Origin: [Mycoplasma] gypis
Lineage (GTDB): Bacteria > Bacillota_I > Bacilli_A > Mycoplasmatales > Metamycoplasmataceae
NCBI RefSeq assembly: GCF_016924775.1
Contig: NZ_JAFFTD010000003.1
Span: 1 to 64,000 of the forward strand
Length of the DNA: 64,000 nucleotides
Direction of reading: 5' to 3'
In this document: positions 55,390-64,000 of the stretch, in pieces
Layout: the number at the start of each line of letters is the position of its first letter
How positions within the stretch are numbered: position 1 is the first letter of the stretch
Translations under genes and position numbers: made by a program
Notes under the pieces: generated by a model
Seen by the model: only the letters and a program-made list of their open reading frames with translations
Told to the model about the DNA's origin: nothing
Database searches by the model: none

Positions 55390-56149
55390 TTACTTTAAAT
55401 ACTCTTTCTACGTTATTTTCAATTTGTTTTACTAAAGTTTGTTCACTTACATTCTTTAAACCGGCAATAAATTTTACTGTGTGTTTTACGTAAGGACTTT
55501 TGTTTTCTTTACCACGCATTGGAGTAGGTGCTAAGTAAGGTGTGTCGGTTTCACTGAAAATTCTGTCAATAGGAATTAATTTAACTGCTTCTTGTAAATT
55601 TTTTGCATTTTTAAAAGTTACAACACCAGAAATTGAAAAGAAAATGTTTTTGTAAGGCAATACTTTTTGAGTGTAATCAGCATCACCGCTGTATGAGTGA
55701 AATACAAAAGTCATGTCTTTATACTCTTCAGAAGTTATTAGTTCGAAGGCATCTTCTAATGCATCGCGAATATGTAACATAACAACAAGATTATGTTTTC
55801 GAGCAACTTCAATTTGCGATTTTAATGAAGCGAGTTGAACTTCTTTTGAAGGATTATCTTCATAATGATAATCAAGACCAATTTCACCTATTGCTACTGT
55901 TTTGTCGTTAACTAATTTGTTAATTATTTCACCATCTTGAAATCCTTTACATTCACTTGGGTGAATCCCAATAACCGCATATGTATTATCAAAATGTTTA
56001 GTTAGTTCAATGACTTCGCGAGAGTTTTGTTCGTTTGTTCCGACGATAAACATCAAATTCATATCTTCGTTATTCCATTGTTTAACAACTTCAACAGGAT
56101 CTGGATAGTATTCTAAAAAAGGGTGTGTGTGAATGTCAATATATTTCAT
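55373..56149 (-). CDS. tatD: TatD family metal-dependent deoxyribonuclease
   Basis: 258 residues. DIHTHPFLEYY at the N-terminus provides the first metal-binding His pair. GIHPSE, IGEIGLDYHYE, LHIRDALEDA, FHSYSG and SETDTPYLAP complete the TatD metal-site pattern. Members are metal-dependent DNases/exonucleases acting in the cytosol in DNA repair or turnover. I chose the ATG at 56149; a longer reading frame exists upstream but lacks family sequence. Confidence 0.95.
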   Translation of the reverse strand: MKYIDIHTHPFLEYYPDPVEVVKQWNNEDMNLMFIVGTNEQNSREVIELTKHFDNTYAVIGIHPSECKGFQDGEIINKLVNDKTVAIGEIGLDYHYEDNPSKEVQLASLKSQIEVARKHNLVVMLHIRDALEDAFELITSEEYKDMTFVFHSYSGDADYTQKVLPYKNIFFSISGVVTFKNAKNLQEAVKLIPIDRIFSETDTPYLAPTPMRGKENKSPYVKHTVKFIAGLKNVSEQTLVKQIENNVERVFKVNASKS

Positions 56150-56224
56150 TTTGTCGCTTTCTTTACTTAAGTTAGTTTTATAATATAAACTATTATAAAC
56201 AATTAAATAAAAAAGAGGTTTATT

Positions 56225-57589
56225 ATGGCTAAAGTAATAAGATATAAACAAAATGAACAAGAATTCAAAAAAATGGTTCAAAATATTGCTGATATTTGTG
56301 CAATACCTTCGGTTTCGGAAACTAATTTCGAAAATGAATTTCCTTTTGGTAAAGAAGTAGATAATGCACTGAATTATGCACTAAATTTAAGTAAAGAATT
56401 TGGATTTAGAATTTACAAAGATTCAAAAAATCGTTACGGGTTTGCTGAAATTGGTGATGGTTCAAAAATAATGGGAATTCTATGTCACCTTGATGTTGTT
56501 CCAAGTGGTGATAATTCACAATGAGAAAGTGAAGCATTTAAACCCCTAATAAAAGATACAGAAATTTTTGGAAGAGGAACACTAGACGATAAAGGTCCAA
56601 CAATCATCACTCTATATGCAATGAAATATATTTCGGATAATAAATTATTAAATGGGGAATATACAATTAGAGTTATTTTTGGATTAAGTGAAGAAACAAC
56701 AATGGAAAGCATGAAACTTTACCTAAAAGACTATGGATATCCAGATATGGGCTATACACCTGATGGTGAGTGACCATTAATTTTCGCTGAAAAAATGATT
56801 TTTGACTATGATTTATTATTTGATAAATTTGAGGATGTTGAAATTGAAGCAGGAATTGTTTACAACCAAATTCCAGATAGCTTAAAAGTTACAAGCTCAA
56901 AAGCTAATGAATATATTAAATTTTTTGAAGCAAAAGATGTTGCAAAAATTGACGATAATTCATTTTATGTAAAAGGAGTTGCAGGACATGGTTCAACACC
57001 TTTTGCGGGTGATAATGCAATTTTAAAATTTGTGAGAACAATGATTAAAAATAAACCTGAAACCGCAAATAATCACTTCTTTAAATTCATGAATAATAAT
57101 TTCCAAAACAATGATTTCTCAATGCCAAACATTTTCATAAATTATGATGATGTAAGTGGGGTTTTAACATCTAACCCAGCATTTTTAAGAACTATAAACG
57201 AAAAATATTCAATTGGTTTTGATATGCGTGTACCTGTTCTGAACACAAAAGAAAAAGTTGAAAAAGATTTAATTCATTATCTTGATGAAAACAAATATAA
57301 ATATGAATTTAAAATGGTTGGTTCAAAACAAGCAAAATATTTACCTTTAGATTCTGAAATTGTTTTAACTTTAATGAATTGCTATAAAGAAGTTACAGGT
57401 GAACAAGATGCCAAACCGCTTGCCATTGGTGGCGGAACATATGCAAGAACATTTGAAAATTGTGTAGCTTTTGGAGCAACAACAAAAATGGAATTAATGC
57501 ACGCACCAAACGAAAGATTTACATACGAAGAAATGAAAAAAGACCTTGAAATTTATATTAACGCACTAGTAAGATTACAAGAAATTTAA
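56225..57589 (+). CDS. pepV: M20 family dipeptidase, PepV-like
   Basis: 454 residues. CHLDVVPSGD supplies the first metal His and catalytic Asp, GRGTLDDKGP the bridging Asp, SEET the catalytic Glu, and AGHGSTPF and MHAPNE the later conserved parts of family M20. PepV-type enzymes cleave dipeptides in the cytosol, consistent with amino-acid supply from imported peptides. An AGAGG motif lies upstream of the ATG. It is a single-gene unit with a terminator. Confidence 0.94.
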
Positions 57590-57604
57590 TCAAGGTTATA
57601 AAAA

Positions 57605-57637
57605 AACAAGCAAGACGTTTTCTTGCTTGTTTTTTTA
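57605..57637 (+). terminator. Terminator after pepV
   Basis: AACAAGCAAGA / TCTTGCTTGTT, 11-bp stem with a 5-nt loop and a long T-run. Confidence 0.95.
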
Positions 57638-57951
57638 TTAAAAATACCAATTTTAATTTTTAATAAAAACTTAAATATATTTATTTAATATCAATAACAT
57701 TCTTGCTGGTTGTTATTGTTGCTTAATCCTTTATAAAAATTTATAAATTTAATTCCTTTTTTATAATTCCGTTTTTATGTAATTCACGTTTCTGTTAGAA
57801 TAACTCCACGATATTACACAGTAATAACTATTATAAAAAGTATTTTGGCAATTATAGTTTAATTCATCATTATTAATTGAAAATCTCAAACATAAAACAC
57901 TGATTTAAAATATATTTACATTTCACCAGAACAAAATAGTTCTGATTTTTT
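57638..57951. other. Gene-free region with a plus-strand terminator
   Basis: About 310 AT-rich bases without an ORF. At the right end CAGAAC / GTTCTG (57927-57944) is followed by eight T on the plus strand, yet no plus-strand gene precedes it. It either backs up the pepV terminator or ends a short untranslated transcript from within this region, where TATAAT-like hexamers occur near 57760. Confidence 0.55.
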
Positions 57952-58467
57952 TTATTCAATATTTAATTCTCAAGGTTGTAATAAGTCTTTCATTTTATAT
58001 TCTTTTTTAAATAAATCTTTGTCTTTTTGCAGCAAGTCTAAAGTATTTTTAAAATTATTTTTGTCTTGTTTAAAAGAAAGATAATTCATGACTTTATCCA
58101 TGCTTACGAATTTTGCTTGTGAAATGAGAGGGTCCGAAATATTAACTTTTTGTTTTTTTGAAAATGTTGCAAGGAAATAAATTACTTTTTTATTTACTCC
58201 CCCATCTAAAACGTAATTGCTTTCAAAAGTGAATGGTAAAATTTTTTCAACCATTTGTCCAGTTTCTTCAAAAACTTCCCTTTTAGCAGTTTGATAACAT
58301 AACTCCCTGTATTCAATGTGTCCTTTGGGAAAACCTCATTTTAAAGATTTAGAATTTTGAGTAAGTAAAACTTTATATTTTTTAATACCTAAAAAACTAT
58401 ATTCATAGAATCCTATAACACCAGCTGATGTTTCTTGTTTATCATTATTTAATTGTTCTCAAATCAT
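57952..58467 (-). CDS. Nudix hydrolase
   Basis: 171 residues with a complete Nudix box, GHIEYRE-x7-REVFEETGQM, which binds the divalent metal. KWGFPKGHIE leads into it. Nudix enzymes hydrolyse nucleoside diphosphates linked to another group. KWGFPKGH resembles diadenosine tetraphosphate hydrolases, but the substrate is not certain. The C-terminal half contains about 80 residues without motifs. It is a lone gene; its ATG at 58467 faces an AT-rich promoter region. Confidence 0.92.
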
Positions 58468-58880
58468 ATTTATAATTGTACACTTAATGCATAAGAAAAC
58501 TATATTCAATTTACACACAAAGAACTATAAAATTTATATTGATTAAATTTTAAGTTTAAGTCGATAGTTAAGTGTTGTAGCAGGAATAATTAAATTATGT
58601 ATTTTGTTTCAATATGATAAAAACATTTTTTAAAATCTTATTTTTATTTAATTTGAGTTATTTCAGTATTTATATTTAATAAAATATTGCTCGTATATGT
58701 TAATGAAATTTTAAATAAAATTAGAAGATAATATTATGTTTTTTAAAATAAAAAGCAACGGTAAATTAAAAAAATGCACAACGAAATAAAAAAGTACTGA
58801 AAAATAACTGTTTTATGCTTTTAAAAAAGTGTGTAACTATTGATATAAATTTAATATATTTTTGTTATATAATCATAACT
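58468..58880. other. Divergent AT-rich intergenic region
   Basis: About 410 bp between the Nudix gene (minus) and the PQ-loop gene (plus). No ORF, RNA or repeat stands out. TATAAT at 58868-58873 ends only 7 nt before the PQ-loop ATG, implying a leaderless transcript. Confidence 0.6.
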
Positions 58881-59618
58881 ATGCCAAATCAAAATTTTAT
58901 TACTGCCGGAACAGTCTTTGGATGATTTGCAGTTGTGGTTACAATTTGTTTAGGAATACCACAATTAGTAAAGCTTTTAAAAGATAAAAAAACAGGCGAA
59001 ATAAGTTACGTTTCATTTTGAATATTCTATTTAGGATTATTCGCTTGAGTTTTATTTGGATCATTTTTACCAGGTTCACTAGCTCAAGTTTCAGTTGCAA
59101 ACTTAATTTCAATCATTATTTATTCATTTACAATGTTTTTTATTTACTTTTATGAACAAAAAAGAAAATGAAAAATGTCGAGAAAAAACACACTTATAAC
59201 AGTTTCAATTATTTTAATAATATTCTGTTTACTTTCTTTAGCTTGTACAGCTTTAGGAATTGCAGACAAAGATAATATTTATAAAATACATAATAGTGCA
59301 GCAGCAACCGTTTTAGGTGCTATTGTACCAATGCTTACAACTTTTGCTTTCATGCCACAAATTATTTTAAGTTTTAAAACAAAAAATTTTGGTGGTGTAA
59401 GTGCTTATATGATTTTATTATTCTTATTGAATAATGCATTCTGAATCATTTATTGAGCATCGAGAATTCACATGAACATTGTTGAAGGACAAACAATAAT
59501 ACCCTTAATTATTGCTACAATTTGACAAATTACTTCTTCAATAATTTATGGAATTTTATTCTTTTTTACAATTCGTTACGAAATCAAAATTAAAAAAAGT
59601 AAAATGGAATTAGCATAA
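58881..59618 (+). CDS. PQ-loop repeat membrane protein
   Basis: 245 residues with about seven membrane helices. Two PQ-loop motifs are seen, GIPQLVKLLKDKKTGEISYVS near the start and MPQIILSFKTKNFGGVSAYM in the second half, giving the 3+1+3 layout of the PQ-loop/MtN3 superfamily. Relatives transport amino acids, sugars or other small solutes; the substrate here is unknown. TGA encodes several Trp. There is no visible ribosome-binding site between the -10 box and the ATG. Confidence 0.88.
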
Positions 59619-59626
59619 TATAAACC

Positions 59627-59648
59627 CTGGATATATCCAGTGTTTTTT
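59627..59648 (+). terminator. Terminator after the PQ-loop gene
   Basis: The self-complementary CTGGATATATCCAG followed by TGTTTTTT. Confidence 0.8.
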
Positions 59649-59662
59649 ATTACAAATGTTGT

Positions 59663-59687
59663 AAAAAAAACATTGGCAAAGCCAATG
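59663..59687 (-). terminator. Terminator after rmuC
   Basis: CATTGGC / GCCAATG with an AAA loop; the minus-strand T-run matches the A-run at 59663-59670. Confidence 0.92.
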
Positions 59688-59695
59688 TAATTTAA

Positions 59696-61248
59696 TTATT
59701 CTTCTTGTTCTTCTTCATCTTCCGAAGGTTCATTTTTGAATTCCAGTTTTTCACTAATTGCTGGAATGTTTTTAATTTCTTTAAGTTTATCACTTACAGC
59801 TTGAACTGATTTAACAACTTTATCAATTTTATCTGCGGTTGTTTTAATTGATGTTCTTGCTTTATTACTTTCATTAAATAATTTTTCGTAAGTTTTGTTT
59901 ATTTCAAAGAAAGCGTTAATAATTTTTTCTGTGTGGTGAACAAGTAATAAGTGCCCGTTAACAACTTTAATGCTGTTTAGTAAAGGAACAATGACTGAAG
60001 GTCCCGCAGGAATAACTCTACTTTCTCTTCAAAGGGTTTCTATTAATCCTTCTTCATTTGCGATGAAAGCATAAATAGATTCGCTAGGAATTCACATTAC
60101 AGCAAAGTCTAAAGTTTTTCCTGAAATTATATATTTTGATGCAATACTTTTTCCTTGGTCTTTTACTGCTTTAACGAGTCCACGACGAAGAGCTTCCTTT
60201 TTAATTGAGTCTTCTTCTTTTGTGTAATCGTTATATGCTATAGAATTAAATTTTGAATCAATTGATAAGAATAATTCCTTACCATCTTTATCAAACACCT
60301 TAACTGCAAAATCAACAGGTGCTTTTCTATCTGAATAAGCATGTTGAGAAACATATAGTTTATTAGTTACGACTTCATCTAAAATACTTTGTAAAAGAAC
60401 TTCACCCACGTTTCCAATCTTCTTGTTATTACTAAAAATATGATTTAGTTCTTGTACTGAATTTTGAATGGTTTCAAATTTAGTTAAACCAGAAGAAAGG
60501 TCATTCATTGACTTTGTTACTGACTCAAAATGTTGAGTTAATTTTTTTGATAATTCATCATCAAAACGTTTTTTAAATTCACCATTAATTATAGTTAGTT
60601 GTTCACTAACAGCTTCTTTAATGTGATCCAGTTTTTCTTTAGTAACGTTTTCAACTTTTTCAGTAGAAACGAGTAATTTTTGATTGATATTTTCTAAAAT
60701 TTTCGACAAGGAACCAAGTATTTCTTCTTTTAGTTTAGCTTGTTTTTGGAGTGTATCTTGTTTAAATTCAGAAATACTTCTGTTTAAAAGATTTAAATAA
60801 TTTGTTAGTTCATTTTTGTTTAAATTTAAATCTTCAACAAGTTGTTTCTTGATATCTGTTTTGAAAATATCAATACTGTTTTTAAGTTCAGTTTTAAAAT
60901 TATTTTGATTATGTAAGAAAGCAGTTGAATATTCATTTTGCTTTGTGTTCATTTCTGAAATTTTATTATTAATTAATTCAGAATTTTCTTTATTTTTGTT
61001 ATTTAATACTTCATTGATTCTAAATTCAAAGTTATTGAACTTTGTTTCGATATTATTTTTTCATTCATCAAATCTTTTTGATTCTGATTCACTTAAAATT
61101 TGCATTTTATTAAATGAATCCACAAGATTTGTGATTTCTGTTTGTAATGAATTGTCTTTTTTAGATTTAAATAATTTTCAAATTATAAAAATGCAAATTG
61201 CAATTAAAATCACTACTAAAACTAAAGTAATTATTGTGATAGCAATCA

Positions 61249-61249
<1 letters not shown>
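59696..61249 (-). CDS. rmuC: RmuC-like DNA recombination protein
   Basis: 517 residues from a GTG at 61249 in the overlap TAGTG with serS. An N-terminal membrane segment (about 2-24), a long coiled-coil rich in K, E, N and L (about 30-235) and the RmuC core follow, with NVGEVLLQSILDE, VDFAVKVFDKDGKELFLSIDSKF and a later MWIPSESIYAFI. RmuC proteins have a restriction-endonuclease-like fold and limit rearrangement at inverted repeats. The C-terminus ends with an acidic tail (SEDEEEQEE). A GTG start and coupling to serS suggest moderate expression. Confidence 0.92.
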
Positions 61250-62514
<1,265 letters not shown>

Positions 62515-62809
62515 ATTACTCCTTTAAAAAACATTATTGTTTTTAATAATAAAAATTATAAATTGTTTTTTATTTTTCAAATAAATATGGGAAAAATTGA
62601 CACTTTTTTAGGGAAAATAACATCTCTATAACAATAATAGGTTTAATCTTACAATTTGTAATTTAAAAAACACCAACCAAAATAAAATTTCCATTTATAT
62701 TAATGTGTGTTTTTGTACTAAATTTATCAGTTGGACAAAAAAACTAAAAAGCTAAGTTTTTTGTTTTTATAAGGAAAAAGCATTATTTAATATAAAATTA
62801 AATAATATT
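62515..62809. other. Divergent intergenic region between serS and recD2
   Basis: About 295 AT-rich bases. TATAAA at 62791-62796 lies 14 nt before the recD2 ATG. I see no ORF, repeat or RNA. Confidence 0.55.
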
Positions 62810-64000
62810 ATGGCAACAATATTAAAAGGTAAATTCAATAAAGATATTTATACATCCACAGATGGTAAATTTAGACTTACAAGCTTCAGTGTTAGCGAAC
62901 AGATTGAAACTGAAGCTGATTTTGAATTATCAAAATTTAAAACAATTAGTGTAAGGACAGAATTTAAACAAATTGAATTTAATGAAGTTTATAAGTTGGA
63001 GTTAATTCACTTAAATAATCCAAAGTATAAACATACATATGCAATAGCAAGAATGGAAAAAACAAACGAAGTAGATACAAGCTTCATTTTAAAATTTCTT
63101 TCAAGCCCAGCATACAAAGGGATAGGACAAGCAAAAGCTAAAAAGATTATCGAAAAATATGGAAATAGTATTCTTGATAAAATTAAAGCTAAAGAAGTAA
63201 CTCACGAAGATTTAAATATTGGTGAAAGTACTTTTAAATCACTTCAAAATGATTTAATTAATAATGAATTGAGCTCTAAACTTAGAATTTTTATTTATGA
63301 GTGTGGATTAAGTGATAATTTTTATTCAAGATTGTTATTTCATTGCAAACCAATTGATTTTTTTGAAATTTATGCAAAGAAGCCATGACAATTGTATTTT
63401 AATATTGAAAATGCTAGATTCAGTGACATTGAAAAAATCGCCAAGAAATTAGGAAGATTGGATGATTTTGATTACAATATTGTTTTAATTTATGATTTAC
63501 TGTTAGATTATCTATATTCATCAGGGAACACAAGAATACTAGCCAATAATTTATTTTTACTTGTAAAAAGTAAATACAAGGATTATCAACGCGAAATATT
63601 TGATCAAGCAATTAAAAAATTAATTGATGAAGATTTAATTGTTCCTATTAAACATGGAGTTATTTTAATTGTTAGTCCTCGTTCAATTTTTGATCAAGAA
63701 AAATTTATCGTGCAAAGATTAAAATTTTTAAAAGAAAACGCAAATAGAAATCGTTTGAAATATGAATCAATTAAGTTAGATGAAGTTCAAGTGAATGCTG
63801 TTATTCAAGCAGTAAATAACCCCTTGACAATGATTACTGGAGCACCAGGAACAGGTAAAACACTGGTAACCAATGAAATAATTCGTCAACTAATGAAAAA
63901 ATATGATGAAAAAGATATTGTGGTAGCTACACCAACAGGGCGTGCAACAATCAATATTAATCGTTTAAATTTAGTCAAAGCAACAACAATTCACTCATTA
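62810..64000 (+). CDS. recD2: RecD2-like ATP-dependent helicase (partial, 3' end outside window)
   Basis: 397 residues are visible. The N-terminal OB-like domain is followed by a helix-hairpin-helix segment, GIGQAKAKKIIEKYG, and a long linker typical of RecD2. Walker A GAPGTGKT lies near residues 344-351, followed by VVATPTGRA (motif Ia) and TTIHSL. RecD2 is a 5'-3' helicase that works without RecBC in Gram-positives and mollicutes, in repair and replication-fork maintenance. There is no ribosome-binding site close to the ATG. Confidence 0.95.

Overview
The window is AT-rich chromosomal DNA of a mollicute, most likely a Mycoplasma/Mycoplasmopsis-type species. Nearly every long gene reads through in-frame TGA codons that must be tryptophan (genetic code 4). 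Shine-Dalgarno sites are AAGGAG-like, genes are tightly packed with many TAATG stop/start overlaps, and lipoproteins carry signal peptides ending in A-S-C or V-S-C. No species is named because nothing in the sequence fixes it. I found no tRNA, IS element, CRISPR array or replication origin.

Layout. 1-8540 (minus): the 5' part of a type I restriction specificity gene (hsdS) with an (AT)8 tract, then the housekeeping operon ftsY-ylxM-pyrH-frr-cdsA-polC. 8842-11146 (plus): uvrB, then a separate strong promoter, a structured RNA of about 235 nt and a strong terminator; I cannot assign this RNA to a known family. 11372-13173 (minus): ZIP metal transporter and lipoprotein. 13293-16257 (plus): membrane-anchored protein plus lipoprotein. 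16360-17489 (minus): rplK-rplA. 17794-23061 (plus): a five-gene unit with a membrane-anchored protein, a lipoprotein, an ABC permease with a very large extracellular loop, its ATPase and a second lipoprotein.

23213-31718 (plus) is a long coupled operon: asnS, a glycosyltransferase-like protein, an RDD protein, pcrA, a degenerate EAL-like protein, a DegV protein and proline iminopeptidase. 31719-34891 (minus) holds tmcAL and a glucose-family PTS permease with IIC and IIA parts but no IIB. 35193-37847 (plus) holds mnmE and an rRNA m5U methyltransferase, followed by a DUF4299-like protein. 38908-43343 (minus) holds a free EIIB-like protein without its cysteine, a large UPF1-like helicase and a membrane-anchored protein. 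43545-46769 (plus) holds trpS, thrS and a membrane protein.

47512-54566 (plus) is the most unusual surface-protein region. It has a membrane-anchored protein resembling GT80 sialyltransferases, a lone 5S rRNA, a 997-residue repeat lipoprotein ending in an endonuclease I-like domain that seems to lack the catalytic histidine, a nicotinate phosphoribosyltransferase, and an intact endonuclease I lipoprotein. The window ends with rsmA-tatD (minus), a PepV-like dipeptidase (plus), a Nudix hydrolase (minus), a PQ-loop membrane protein (plus), serS-rmuC (minus) and the start of recD2 (plus).

Together the genes cover replication and repair (polC, uvrB, pcrA, recD2, rmuC), translation (frr, rplK/A, asnS, trpS, thrS, serS, mnmE, rsmA, rRNA methylation), envelope and transport, and scavenging of nucleic acids, peptides and nicotinate, as expected for a host-dependent wall-less bacterium. 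The best candidates for undescribed biology are the structured RNA after uvrB, the sialyltransferase-like surface protein, the nuclease-like repeat lipoprotein, and the ABC/lipoprotein system.
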